Assembly: GCA_031963045.1 (NCBI GenBank)
Contig: JASSUK010000012.1
Location: 1-64,000, forward strand
Length of the DNA: 64,000 nucleotides
Direction of reading: 5' to 3'
Source of the DNA: JASSUD01 sp031963045
Lineage (GTDB): Bacteria; Pseudomonadota; Gammaproteobacteria; Burkholderiales; Burkholderiaceae
Part shown: positions 25,905 to 34,913 of the stretch, piece after piece
Position numbering within the stretch: position 1 is the stretch's first letter
Layout: each line of letters begins with the position of its first letter
The notes under the pieces: generated by a model
Database searches by the model: none
Seen by the model: the letters and a program-made list of their open reading frames with translations, nothing else
What the model was told of the DNA's origin: nothing
Program-made: the position numbers and the translations under genes

Positions 25905-26489
25905 ATGACCCATATCATCGAATTTAATACTGCGCGACTGCGCTTACGGCAGTGGCAAGAATCTGATAGGGAAGCTTTTGCCATGCTAAATGCTAATCCA
26001 CAAGTCATGGCTTTTTTCGAAAATCTTCTAGACCGTTCAACCAGTGACGCTATTTTTGATGAACTGCGTTTGCAAATTGCTCAGCGTGGTTGGGGTTTAT
26101 GGGCCGTGGAAGTGCTGCAAAATAAAATACCTCAAGATGAAGTACTACACGAAAATGAATTTATTGGATTTGTTGGTCTTTGTATACCGTCACCTGATTT
26201 ACCTTGCTCGCCTTGCGTGGAAATTAGTTGGCGGCTACTGCCTAATTATTGGGGCAAAGGCTATGCCACAGAAGCTGCTCGAGCTGTGCTGCGAGTTGCT
26301 TTTGAAACGGTACGCTTGCCTGAGGTTATCTCTTTTACATCACTTCCTAATCTCCGTTCTAAAGCGGTTATGGAGCGCATCGGTATGGTTCAAGACGGGG
26401 GATTTGAACACCCTCAGTTACCACCCGGCCATCCACTAAGCTTGCATGTGCTATATCGAATATCTTATGAGCAGTGGCTCAATCAGTGA
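25905..26489 (+). CDS. GNAT family N-acetyltransferase, RimJ/RimL type
   Basis: The chosen ATG (25905) follows GAGGAA at nine bases; a GTG at 25866 would add 13 residues. The sequence has the RimJ/RimL-type start (TARLRLRQWQESDREAFA), the acetyl-CoA region WRLLPNYWGKGYATEAARAVLRVAF and the C-terminal LPNLRSKAVMERIGM. The family acetylates N-termini of proteins, aminoacyl compounds or small amines; the substrate cannot be told. The gene stands alone. Confidence 0.88.
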   Translation: MTHIIEFNTARLRLRQWQESDREAFAMLNANPQVMAFFENLLDRSTSDAIFDELRLQIAQRGWGLWAVEVLQNKIPQDEVLHENEFIGFVGLCIPSPDLPCSPCVEISWRLLPNYWGKGYATEAARAVLRVAFETVRLPEVISFTSLPNLRSKAVMERIGMVQDGGFEHPQLPPGHPLSLHVLYRISYEQWLNQ

Positions 26490-26735
26490 GAAATAGAGTA
26501 AGAGATGGGGCGTAGTCGATAATACATTGCGTTTTATTGCGCATTTTTTCTTACCCATTCACATTCCCCTTACGCAGATTTATACCTTTTTTCTTACTTA
26601 GGAGAAATGAAAGTCTGGATAGCAAGATACTCCATTCATAAGGGCCAATCAGAAATATCTCTTTCTAAGCCCGAGGATGCGTCTTATAGGTAGCTCGGAG
26701 ATGCGGCAGGATAAGGGTGAAGCAGTAAGGGGAAT

Positions 26736-27452
26736 ATGATGTATCCGAGTGTACAGAGATCCAATGCAGTAAAAAGATATGGAATGTCGCATACTTCAAC
26801 AGAAAGTCCGGCGGGGCAAGAATATCAAAAAACACGGTCTGCTGTATCCATAAATAAACAAAATAACAATATATTAGCGCTACCTGTAAGGGTATCATCT
26901 AATAATAGAATGTCCACAAATAGAATAGTTAATAATAAAAATGCATTGGGTCAAGCTAAATTATACGGTGTGGAAGCGGAGAAAAAAACATGTGATTCTC
27001 CTGAGCTATCGCCTGTCTTTCAAGAAATATATGGCCAAATTGACTATCTGTATGATGCATTATATGACAGTAATGCGCAGAATTTAAATGAAAATTCTAA
27101 TGGGTCTAATAAGAAAGTGGATTCATTAACTAAGTCGGGCTATAGAAAAAAAACTTTGCTAAAATTATCGCCTGAAGAATGTAAAGGGGCATTAAGTAAA
27201 AATACTACAGAGTCAAAAGATAAAAAATCTTTTAAAGATATAATTAAAGAATTTCCTAGTCCGCCTTGTATATCTTCTTCGTATGAAAAAAGAAGCGATT
27301 ATGATTCTATTTTAGATATAATTAATCTTTATGAAGATAAAGATGGTGTTGAGTGGTTTTTGGCTAAAGAATGTGAGGATGATTTAGGAAAAAATAAAAG
27401 GGTACTAGCAAAATTGATTGATGAGTATTTATTGAAGTATGGGCGTGCTTAA
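26736..27452 (+). CDS. A+T-rich gene, polar protein of unknown function
   Basis: A 238-residue protein (tandem ATGs at 26736 and 26739, AAGGGGA ribosome-binding site). It is rich in Lys, Asn, Ser and Asp with AAA, AAT and ATA codons, unlike the surrounding housekeeping genes. The N-terminal 45 residues are Ser/Thr/Gln-rich and contain AGQEY; the C-terminal 60 residues look helical and acidic (SILDIINLYEDKDGVEWFLA). No signal peptide or membrane helix is visible. No family is recognised. The composition suggests a late-acquired or fast-evolving gene, possibly an effector. Confidence 0.6.
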   Translation: MMYPSVQRSNAVKRYGMSHTSTESPAGQEYQKTRSAVSINKQNNNILALPVRVSSNNRMSTNRIVNNKNALGQAKLYGVEAEKKTCDSPELSPVFQEIYGQIDYLYDALYDSNAQNLNENSNGSNKKVDSLTKSGYRKKTLLKLSPEECKGALSKNTTESKDKKSFKDIIKEFPSPPCISSSYEKRSDYDSILDIINLYEDKDGVEWFLAKECEDDLGKNKRVLAKLIDEYLLKYGRA

Positions 27453-27600
27453 AGTGAAAAAAGCAAATTGAACATTTTTCTATAAATATAACTACCTATG
27501 CTTTTAAAGATGGTATCTACCGTAACCATTGCAAAAATAAGATACGAGATGGAGGGGAGGGGCAATATCCTCCAATCCTATTTTCCATATTGCATATATT

Positions 27601-27627
27601 TTGCCTGGCTATTGCCGGGCTTTTTTT
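27601..27627 (+). terminator. Intrinsic terminator
   Basis: GCCTGGC and GCCGGGC pair (7 bp, one G-T) around the loop TATT, followed by seven T. It lies 150 bases downstream of the gene at 26736 and before the gene at 27773, separating the two transcripts. Confidence 0.88.
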
Positions 27628-27772
27628 CGTAAATCTATACTGTATTTCGCATATTAAAAAAATATAATGAAAAATTGTATAAATATGTGAGGACGAAAAA
27701 GAATATTATTTCGCTGTGTTAAGTGGTAATAAAATATGATTTTTTAGTTAAACATCATATAGGAAATATGCT

Positions 27773-28204
27773 ATGAATAAGTTTACTCCTATGAAACCCC
27801 CGGTTCAAAATATATCGTGGAATATAGATTCATCATATTTTGTTGTGCCAGATTTGGTTGTGAATAAAAGAAGTAAATTTGGAGCAGAATTATTTGGAAA
27901 GTTTGTCAAAAAAATACGGCCTAATAAATATAATGATATTGAATGTATTGTTGACGCTGAAAATCAAAAAAATGGCTATGATTATGTAGGTGCGCAGCAT
28001 AGTAACATGGGCGCTATTTTTTCAGGGCCGACCATTCATCCAGTCCAAGAGATTGCTGAAGATGAACTTGCAAAAAATAAAGAAATAGTAAAATTCAAAA
28101 ATCAGGCTGAACATAGTACAGAATCTATAAATATAGATAATATATCTACAGAAAAAGATTTTTTTGCACCGGAAGATCCAAGATTTATGAGGGCTACTTT
28201 TTAA
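27773..28204 (+). CDS. A+T-rich gene, unknown
   Basis: A 143-residue polar protein with start ATG at 27773 after AGGAAATATGCT. It is rich in Asn, Lys, Ile and Glu. Near the N-terminus is a beta-like stretch (ISWNIDSSYFVVPDLVV). No membrane segment, signal peptide or known motif is seen. It converges on cca with 48 bases between the stops. Codon use is like the genes at 26736 and 31465, so the three probably share an origin. Confidence 0.55.
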   Translation: MNKFTPMKPPVQNISWNIDSSYFVVPDLVVNKRSKFGAELFGKFVKKIRPNKYNDIECIVDAENQKNGYDYVGAQHSNMGAIFSGPTIHPVQEIAEDELAKNKEIVKFKNQAEHSTESINIDNISTEKDFFAPEDPRFMRATF

Positions 28205-28252
28205 TATGTATATGGTAATTATCAATACATATTGATATGCCTAGTAATTTTT

Positions 28253-29521
28253 TTAATACATGCAGGAAGGTATTTGCAATGCGCACTGTACTGCTTTCAC
28301 TCGCGCAGCATGTATCGCCTGCTTAATTTTTTCAGGTTGTTTGGGGTAGTCTGCAGCAATCTCTCCTGCATCTACCTCGCGGGCAGCACACAGGGCTTTA
28401 GGTAAAAGTGGCGTGGAAAGCGTAGGGTAATGGGTGGAGAGAGTAGGCATCAGGTGGCTTGCTAGGGTATGGCAAGCTGCCTGATGCGCTTCGCATACTT
28501 GCAATGCTCCATATACATACTCAGGTCTACGAAAGGCATCGCAGCGCTCAAGGAGAGCCACGATATCATCGGCTTGAAGGGTTGGGTCTTGCCGGAGTGT
28601 TCGCCTCAGTTCGATCCCTTCGCGATGCACAAGCAATGCAAGATCACGGCATGTATTAGGAACTTTAAGTCGTTTGCATAGCGAGAGGAAAGGCGCTGTA
28701 TTGGCTTGCGCAGTCACTACTATGGCAAAGCGCACACTGAGTGCATAGTTTTGTTGCGCTGCGTAATGTAGTGCCAGTAGAGGAGGGGTTAGCGCTTCAG
28801 AGGTATCTTGCGTGCCAGAAAAAAGCCCATTGAGTTCAGGCATCAAACGATCGAGTGCTCCGCAAGCATGTAGCGTGATGAATAGCCGTTCTGGCGCCGT
28901 GCTCATCAATCCGGAAGCTATTTCTTGCCAAACTCGCTCGGCTACCAGTGCATCTACTTCTCCAGCCTGCACCATCTCACGCATAAGGCCCAGTGTCTCT
29001 GGCGCCAGATGAAAGTCAGGAAAACGCGCAGCAAAGCGCGCGACGCGCAGAATACGTACTGGGTCTTCTGCAAATGCCTGGCTCACATGCCGAAGCACCC
29101 CCATTTGTATATCTGCTAAACCACCAAAAGGATCTATTACGTTGCTGCGGTGAATAGCCGGCGCGGAGATAGATGCATTCTCTAAGCTTTTTTTTACGGC
29201 TTCGATATTAGGATGGACTGGGCAAGCCATCGCATTCATAGTGAGATCGCGTCGAATTAAATCTTGCTCTAACGTGACATCTGGCGCGTAATAAAAATTA
29301 AAACCATGGTAGCCACGTGCTGTTTTGCGCTCGGTGCGTGCGAGTGCATATTCTTCTTTAGTAATAGGGTGCAAAAAGACAGGAAAGTCTTTCCCAACCG
29401 GCTGAAATCCTAAAGAGATAAGCTGCGCAGGAGTGGCGCCTACCACCACATAGTCGTGGTCTTGCACTTTTTTTCCGAGCAGCGTGTCGCGCACGGCTCC
29501 GCCAACGACATAAATTTGCAT
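28253..29521 (-). CDS. cca: CCA-adding tRNA nucleotidyltransferase lacking the HD motif
   Basis: Adds and repairs the 3' CCA of tRNA. I start it at Met61 of the open frame (29521), because MQIYVVGGAVRD is the normal beginning and the upstream codons come from an R2 repeat. Visible are GGAVRD (7-12), the catalytic DHD of VQDHDYVVVG (19-28), RRDLTMNAMA and the RILRVARFAARF motif. The C-terminal half aligns with proteobacterial Cca (KRLKVPNTCRDLALLV), but the segment that normally carries the HD phosphohydrolase site (HDLGKG...RH.GH) is missing: VRFAIVVTAQAN runs directly into the following region. At 422 residues it is near normal length overall. tRNA charging support should remain; the phosphatase activity probably is lost. 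Confidence 0.9.
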   Translation of the reverse strand: MQIYVVGGAVRDTLLGKKVQDHDYVVVGATPAQLISLGFQPVGKDFPVFLHPITKEEYALARTERKTARGYHGFNFYYAPDVTLEQDLIRRDLTMNAMACPVHPNIEAVKKSLENASISAPAIHRSNVIDPFGGLADIQMGVLRHVSQAFAEDPVRILRVARFAARFPDFHLAPETLGLMREMVQAGEVDALVAERVWQEIASGLMSTAPERLFITLHACGALDRLMPELNGLFSGTQDTSEALTPPLLALHYAAQQNYALSVRFAIVVTAQANTAPFLSLCKRLKVPNTCRDLALLVHREGIELRRTLRQDPTLQADDIVALLERCDAFRRPEYVYGALQVCEAHQAACHTLASHLMPTLSTHYPTLSTPLLPKALCAAREVDAGEIAADYPKQPEKIKQAIHAARVKAVQCALQIPSCMY

Positions 29522-29540
29522 AGTATTCGCTTTTTCAGTG

Positions 29541-29689
29541 TTAGGGCGTGTTCTCAATTGCCCCAAAGGGTTCATATTTGGGGGAGCAGGAGCACAGGGA
29601 CCGGAACTGTACTTTTTGTACAGTGAGGATCCCGAGCACCGCACGACCTCAAAGATGGGCCCTTTGTGGCAATTGAGGACATGCCCTAC
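29541..29689. repeat. R2 inverted-repeat element, long form
   Basis: The left arm (29541-29568, TTAGGGCGTGTTCTCAATTG...) and right arm (29655-29688) are complementary. Between them is a second perfect hairpin, ACTGTAC-TTTTT-GTACAGT (29608-29626), inside a further imperfect stem. It fills the gap between the midA-like gene and cca. Confidence 0.85.
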
Positions 29690-29701
29690 AGGTAATGACA
29701 A

Positions 29702-31051
29702 TTACAGTCGGCGTGAGCGATCGCCTTGGGCGAAGGCGCGCAGTGGCATATCTGTGGACTCTAAGCCGCGTCCAAATGCAATGACTTTAAATAATTCACC
29801 CATTTCGCTTTCTGCCAAGAGCTTTTGTATGCCATTGGCTGCAGGAAGAAATTCTGCTGCTTGTTTTGGATCGAGCTGATCCAGTGCTTTTAAGATGCCA
29901 CAATTCATTAAAAACCGAGCTTGCGAGGTATAGCCCAGAAGTTGTGCACCTGTGCTTTGGGCTGCTTTAGCGATGCTGCTGAAATCAATATGCGCGGTGA
30001 TATCTTGTAAGCCTGGGTACCAGAGTGGGTTGGTGTGTGCGTAATGCTGATAATGGCACATCAACGTGCCCTCGTTGCGTTGAGGGTGGTAATACTCTTG
30101 TGCTGGAAAGCCGTAATCAATAAAAAAAAGTGCACCGCGGCGTAGCATGGAACATACGGTTCGTATAAAGGCTGTTGCTGCGTGGTGCGATTCAGTGAGA
30201 TAGGGCGCAGCATCCGCCCAAGTAAGATCATGTAGATCTGCAGTTAGATCAAGGGTTTCGCGCACCGCATCTAATTGTGAACTCTCCGAGGCGGGGCGAT
30301 CTTCCCATGCCAGCGCATGCGCCGGGTCTAGATCAGAAAAATCAACTAGGTGCGAGCTGGTAGATTCGTGGTCCTGCTCTTTTTTTATTGCAGTGTCTGC
30401 TTCGATATAACGCTTTGCGGCAGGAGTCCAAGTAACCCCACGCTCAAACCAATTTCCATCCCTGCGTGCAAAGAGCTGTACAGGCATAGCATCGAGCACT
30501 TCATTACCAAATGCAACGCCATCAAAATGTGCTGGCAAGGCATCTAGCCAATGCACACACTCCATATATTGCGGTACTTCTTTTTCTAACAACGCCTTTT
30601 GACGCGCACGCAAAGTGGCGGACACCTCCACAATCGAATAAGACGTGCAATGCACCCCCAATGCGCCTAATGTTTTTAAAACCTGAGCAGCAAGCTTACC
30701 TGTACCCGCACCAAACTCCATGACAGAAGACGTTGCACTGGCTTGCAAAGCCTGCGCAATAGCCTGGGCTAATGCTTGGCCAAAAAAAGGCGAGATTTCT
30801 GGTGCCGTTGTGAAATCACTCCCCTTTTGAGCCGTCTGACCAAATTGCGTGGCTTGCCCACTGTAATACCCAAGGCCTGGCGTATAGAGCGCCATATCCA
30901 TATACCGATCAAAGGGCAGCCACCCATCGTTTTGCAAAAGAGCTTGACCAATAGACTCAAGCAATGCGTGTGCGCGTTGTTGAGCGTTTTTAGGCGGAAT
31001 AGGTAGATTTATTTCTGCGATAGAGGGAGGTGGGTGGTTGGAAACAGGCAT
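29702..31051 (-). CDS. MidA/NDUFAF7-type SAM-dependent methyltransferase
   Basis: A 449-residue protein of the COG1565 (DUF185) family, whose mitochondrial member methylates an arginine of complex I subunit NDUFS2. Family signatures are present: YMDMALYTPGLGYYSG near residue 50, DFTTAPEISPFFGQALA, the SAM motif VMEFGAGTGKLAAQVL, and FGNEVLDAMPVQLF. A charged Glu/Ser/Asp insertion (about 225-265) is longer than I expect. No good ribosome-binding site precedes the start. The linkage with cca, folB and ttcA fits my recollection of Burkholderiales gene order. Confidence 0.88.
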   Translation of the reverse strand: MPVSNHPPPSIAEINLPIPPKNAQQRAHALLESIGQALLQNDGWLPFDRYMDMALYTPGLGYYSGQATQFGQTAQKGSDFTTAPEISPFFGQALAQAIAQALQASATSSVMEFGAGTGKLAAQVLKTLGALGVHCTSYSIVEVSATLRARQKALLEKEVPQYMECVHWLDALPAHFDGVAFGNEVLDAMPVQLFARRDGNWFERGVTWTPAAKRYIEADTAIKKEQDHESTSSHLVDFSDLDPAHALAWEDRPASESSQLDAVRETLDLTADLHDLTWADAAPYLTESHHAATAFIRTVCSMLRRGALFFIDYGFPAQEYYHPQRNEGTLMCHYQHYAHTNPLWYPGLQDITAHIDFSSIAKAAQSTGAQLLGYTSQARFLMNCGILKALDQLDPKQAAEFLPAANGIQKLLAESEMGELFKVIAFGRGLESTDMPLRAFAQGDRSRRL

Positions 31052-31127
31052 AAGGGTGAGGTGAATTATTAAAGAAATTCCAGCTTAAAAAAGACGTAAT
31101 TTATTTGAGTCTTTTAGACTTTAAATG

Positions 31128-31200
31128 TCGGGTAGGTTGGGGTGACGAAGGAACCCCAACATGCAGGCCATAGCCTTCTTGAAGGCCTGCTTATTTTGCA
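31128..31200. repeat. R1 half element
   Basis: GGGTAGGTTGGGGTGACGAAGGAACCCCAACATGCAGGCCA is a single R1 arm; the right arm is missing. GAAGGCCTGCTTATTTTGCAAAAATAAAA follows, resembling the R1 centre. The rest of 31052-31464 shows only A+T-rich sequence before the next gene. Confidence 0.7.
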
Positions 31201-31464
31201 AAAATAAAAACGTAGAGGCCGTAAATAGGCAACTGGGCCTATGTGCGCATGGGTGTATTGTACTGTTTGTATAGCTATATGTAGTAGAGGCTTATTTTTA
31301 ATTGTTTACTTCGCGCATCCATCCTTCATTTCGCATAACAGAAAATAAAAATATTATATGGCATAAAAATATAAGTCTGTAATGGTATTGGTTATGTAAA
31401 GGTACATAGTATACTTTTTTAAAGGGTAATAAAATATGGTGATGTAAATATATGGGGGTGTGGA

Positions 31465-33099
31465 ATGGAGCAAAAAAGATTGTCAAGTGTATTGATGGCT
31501 TCTAGTATAAATTCGTATCCTGGACAGGAATATCCTTCTTCTAGTTTTAGCGAAGAAAGCAACAAGAAATCCAAGTGCATATTAAATAAAATAAATTTAA
31601 AAAAATATTTTAACAGTAAAAGTAAGTATAGTTTTGATGATGGCGTAGGTTCAAAATTAAGTACATGTTTGAGTTTTTTTAAACGTAGGTCGACGCCAAT
31701 ATTTTCTAGTGATGATAGGTCAATATTTTCTATTAGTGATAGTAGTGATGTTAGATCGCTATCTGATTCGGATGTAAATAATATAATAGATAAAGATGAA
31801 GAGACGGACGCATTTGCAGAGAGAATTCGGCATTCTATTAATAGTTTTTCAAGAAGAAGTAATGTTATCCTGATTGAAAAAGGAAAGTATTCTGAAAATG
31901 ATATGCTGAGAATTATGAATTTTCTTCAAGTGGAATATTGTTCTGTAAATAAAAATGCAAAGGATGAATCTTTATATAAAAATGTGAAAGTAATTGCTAA
32001 TTATAAGGTTCTAGATGGTAAAGAATGCTATGAAATAAAAATAAAAAAATTCTTTACTATGAATGAAAGAGATAAGGAGGAAGTGGATCAAACATTAGGG
32101 ATTTTATCTGATGTTTTAAAGAAATGTGCAGAAAGGAAAGGTAATACGGGTTTATCAAATAAAATTACAGGCATGAGGTGTCGTGATTGTATAACTCTTC
32201 TGGATTATGTGAAGGATTTGGATCTGGATAAAATTAATGATGGTAATGAAGAAGCTATAAAAAAATGCGTAGCAGAAAATAATTCAGAACTGCAAAGTAA
32301 AACTTCTAATATAAAAAATAGCGCATCTATAAATGTTTCTGGTGGTGTAGAAGATTTAAAAGATGTTGGTTTGCCTGGTGCTGCAAAATCTTATTCTGAA
32401 AAGAATAGTCGTGCTATTTTTGAGAGAGATGTTGAAAATATTTCGCCAAAATATGTAAATGTAGTAGGCAAGAAAATTAATATTGAATTAAGGAGTGTGC
32501 CAGGTGATTTAATTGCTGGTGCGGCATCTTTTTCTGTAAGTGATAATCATTTTATTTCTGGTAATGTAAATGAAAGTGAGAAAAAAGAATACATACCTAG
32601 ATTCACAGAATGGACGGATTTTGTTATAAATGGTCAACATACAGATACTGAAACAGTAATTGAAAAAGTAAAACGATTTGCGAGTAAAATAAATATAGTA
32701 AACGATTATTTTATTAGAAAAGAAAAAATAAAACATGAAAAGGAAAAATCTTTAATATTTTTAGAGGAAATGAGATCTGGTTTGAAAAGTGCTAATATAA
32801 AAAAATATGATAAATTGGATTGGGGGGATGGTGGGCGTCAATATGATAAAGTGGAAGAGGTGGAAAATATTGCGATGGCTGAATCAAATATGGTGAAAAA
32901 TGAAATGGATGGTAATAAATATAATGTAGTAGAAAAAAACGAGGTGATTGCTAAAGAGAATAGTTTCGTTATTGATTATAATATTGGAATTCATGAGGAG
33001 TTTAAAGTAGAAGCCATAGAAGACATAGGGAAACTCCATGGAATGGATCCTATTTTGGAGAAATTTTTAGAGAAAGGGGTAGCAGCACCGGCAGCGTGA
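31465..33099 (+). CDS. Large A+T-rich gene, unknown, candidate effector
   Basis: A 544-residue polar protein with ATG at 31465 following GGGGGTGTGGA. Met11 (31495) is another possible start. The N-terminus is Ser-rich and contains PGQEY, as does the 238-aa protein at 26736 (AGQEY). A Ser/Asp-rich stretch lies at about 80-105. The rest is Lys/Asn/Glu-rich, probably mainly helical, with no membrane helix, signal peptide or catalytic motif that I recognise. Codon use (AAA, AAT, ATA, GAA) contrasts sharply with folB and the midA-like gene on either side. In related genomes these two are near each other, so this gene looks inserted. Confidence 0.6.
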   Translation: MEQKRLSSVLMASSINSYPGQEYPSSSFSEESNKKSKCILNKINLKKYFNSKSKYSFDDGVGSKLSTCLSFFKRRSTPIFSSDDRSIFSISDSSDVRSLSDSDVNNIIDKDEETDAFAERIRHSINSFSRRSNVILIEKGKYSENDMLRIMNFLQVEYCSVNKNAKDESLYKNVKVIANYKVLDGKECYEIKIKKFFTMNERDKEEVDQTLGILSDVLKKCAERKGNTGLSNKITGMRCRDCITLLDYVKDLDLDKINDGNEEAIKKCVAENNSELQSKTSNIKNSASINVSGGVEDLKDVGLPGAAKSYSEKNSRAIFERDVENISPKYVNVVGKKINIELRSVPGDLIAGAASFSVSDNHFISGNVNESEKKEYIPRFTEWTDFVINGQHTDTETVIEKVKRFASKINIVNDYFIRKEKIKHEKEKSLIFLEEMRSGLKSANIKKYDKLDWGDGGRQYDKVEEVENIAMAESNMVKNEMDGNKYNVVEKNEVIAKENSFVIDYNIGIHEEFKVEAIEDIGKLHGMDPILEKFLEKGVAAPAA

Positions 33100-33241
33100 T
33101 GAATATAAAGTAATATTGCGCGATGGGTAAATATTATTATTTTTTATAATGTATGAATCGTGGAGTAAAAGGTGAAAATTTAATGTAGTTTTTATTTATG
33201 CCATAGAAAGAAAAGACACATATAAATCAGTATAAAAAATG

Positions 33242-33291
33242 CCCATCTAGCTGTATGGAATAAAATATTCCACTGAGAACAGCTCGATGGG
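33242..33291. other. Two-tier stem-loop
   Basis: CCCATCTAGCTGT (33242-33254) pairs with ACAGCTCGATGGG (33279-33291) with one mismatch. Nested inside, TGGAATA and TATTCCA (33256-33262, 33266-33272) pair perfectly around AAA. No T-run follows, so it is not a standard terminator. It sits between the 544-aa gene and folB and could be an RNA 3'-end structure or a leader element. Confidence 0.55.
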
Positions 33292-33396
33292 TTATCCTAT
33301 TTCAGAAAGCATGCGCAGTTTGCTTCTTCATAGCAAATTTGCTAGCTATTCTTCGAATAATTTCTTTATCCTTTTCACCTATAAGCGAAATACAGT

Positions 33397-33804
33397 ATGC
33401 ATGCAGCATGGTCCGACCCACGCCTGGCAGATTGCCGGCGTCTTTTTTTGCGCGATTACACGGCAACGATTTTGATTGGCGCGTATGCATTTGAAAAAGA
33501 GCAGGCGCAGCGTGTGGTTATTCAGGCAGAGGTATTTGTGCCTTTAGCGGCATCTACTCCCCAGACGGATCAATTGGAGGAGGTGGTGGATTATGGAGTG
33601 CTTAGAGAAGCAGTGATGGAGGGGATAAAAGAATGCACTGCGCAGGGGCATGTGCATTTGCAAGAAACATTATGTGATGTAATAGCGGGTAAGCTCTTTG
33701 CGCATGCTTATTGCCGCGCAGTGCGTGTTTGTATCGAGAAGCCACAGGCCTATCCCGATTGTGCAGGGGTGGGCGTGGAGGTGTTTCATATTCGGGAAGA
33801 TTAG
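33397..33804 (+). CDS. folB: Dihydroneopterin aldolase
   Basis: Converts 7,8-dihydroneopterin to 6-hydroxymethyl-dihydropterin in folate synthesis. 135 residues. The start region (LADCRRLFLRDYTATILIGAY) resembles Burkholderiales FolB. Conserved points are GAYAFEKEQAQRVVI, VDYGVLREAV, HLQETLCDVIA and the active-site Lys in CIEKPQAY. Its stop codon overlaps the GTG start of ttcA (TAGTG), which implies coupling. Confidence 0.88.
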   Translation: MHAAWSDPRLADCRRLFLRDYTATILIGAYAFEKEQAQRVVIQAEVFVPLAASTPQTDQLEEVVDYGVLREAVMEGIKECTAQGHVHLQETLCDVIAGKLFAHAYCRAVRVCIEKPQAYPDCAGVGVEVFHIRED

Positions 33805-34778
33805 TGGTGGTGGATAGTACTTTTGCATCTTCTTTGCAGATAGCTCAAAAAGCGCAGCAAGAACAGGAAGCGGTTCTGACAAATATTGCTGAGCGCAGCG
33901 AGATAGCTATCTCGCCGATTGCATGGAAGACCCGTGCAGAGCAAAAAGAAGCTTATAACGATAATAAACTCCATAAACGGCTTGCTCGGCTTGTAGGGCA
34001 GGCTGTGCATGATTACCAGATGATCGATGAAGGTGATCTGGTGATGGTCTGTCTCTCGGGTGGCAAAGATAGTTATGCACTGCTTGAAATTTTGCTGCAC
34101 CTACAAGAGCATGCGCCCGTGCGCTTTGAGTTGGTGGCGGTGAACCTAGATCAAAAGCAGCCTAATTTCCCCGAACATGTGCTGCCTGAGTATTTGCGCG
34201 CGCGTGGAGTGCGTTTTCATATTGAAACGCGTGATACGTACAGTATTGTCAAACGGCTTATTCCTGAGGGCAAAACCACGTGCTCGCTGTGCTCACGTTT
34301 GCGTCGGGGTATTTTGTATCGAGTGGCTGGGGAGCTTGGAGCGACTAAGATTGCTTTGGGGCATCACCGTAATGACATTTTAGAGACGGTATTTTTAAAC
34401 CTTTTTTACGGTGGCACGCTCAAAGGCATGGCTCCAAAGCTGCAATCAGATGATGGCAAGCATATTGTGATTCGACCTTTGGCTTATGTGAAGGAGGCAG
34501 ATCTGAAAGCGTATGCAGCACTCAAAGCGTTTCCCATTATTCCGTGTGATTTGTGCGGCAGTCAGCCCAATTTGAAGCGTGGCGAGATGAAGGCGCTTAT
34601 TCAAGAGTGGGAAAAGCGTTATCCAGGTCGTGTAGATAATGTATTTCGCGCGCTTTCCCATATTGCCCCCTCGCATTTGATGGACCGCCAGCTTTTTGAT
34701 TTTTCTATGTTAGCGGCTGATGGCGTGCCTAGTGTGCAGGGCGATAAAGCATTTGATGACGAACCTTGTGGCGCGTAG
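33804..34778 (+). CDS. ttcA: tRNA 2-thiocytidine synthetase TtcA
   Basis: Thiolates C32 of certain tRNAs with ATP and a 4Fe-4S cluster. I place the start at the GTG overlapping the folB stop, with GGGAAG upstream; this gives 324 residues. Motifs: PP-loop CLSGGKDSYALL, cluster cysteines in CSLCSRLRRG and a further Cys in CDLCGSQ, plus GHHRNDILET. The TAG stop is formed by the beginning of an R1 repeat (GCGTAGGTTGG), so the last residues may have been altered by the insertion. Confidence 0.94.
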   Translation: MVVDSTFASSLQIAQKAQQEQEAVLTNIAERSEIAISPIAWKTRAEQKEAYNDNKLHKRLARLVGQAVHDYQMIDEGDLVMVCLSGGKDSYALLEILLHLQEHAPVRFELVAVNLDQKQPNFPEHVLPEYLRARGVRFHIETRDTYSIVKRLIPEGKTTCSLCSRLRRGILYRVAGELGATKIALGHHRNDILETVFLNLFYGGTLKGMAPKLQSDDGKHIVIRPLAYVKEADLKAYAALKAFPIIPCDLCGSQPNLKRGEMKALIQEWEKRYPGRVDNVFRALSHIAPSHLMDRQLFDFSMLAADGVPSVQGDKAFDDEPCGA

Positions 34779-34906
34779 GTTGGTGGTGAGGTACGAACCC
34801 CAACATGATGACCACGGTCCTTTAAAAACCTGTATCTGCAGGCCAAAAGCGATGGTTACAAGTTGGTGGTGGGCATGTTGGGGTTCCTTCGTTACCCCAA
34901 CCTACC
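34774..34906. repeat. R1 inverted-repeat element
   Basis: The left arm GCGTAGGTTGGTGGTGAGGTACGAACCCCAACATG and right arm CATGTTGGGGTTCCTTCGTTACCCCAACCTACC are complementary with several mismatches. It fills the whole gap between the convergent genes ttcA and xth and could form the 3' hairpin for both. Confidence 0.88.
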
Positions 34907-34913
34907 TAGCATC

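Noticed and set aside
29522..29701. 60-codon N-terminal extension of Cca
   Set aside because: It is translated from the R2 repeat; the family begins at MQIYVVGGAVRD.
33711..33803. Longer N-terminus for TtcA overlapping folB
   Set aside because: The 31 extra residues have no family similarity and the GTG at 33804 overlaps the folB stop in the usual coupled manner.
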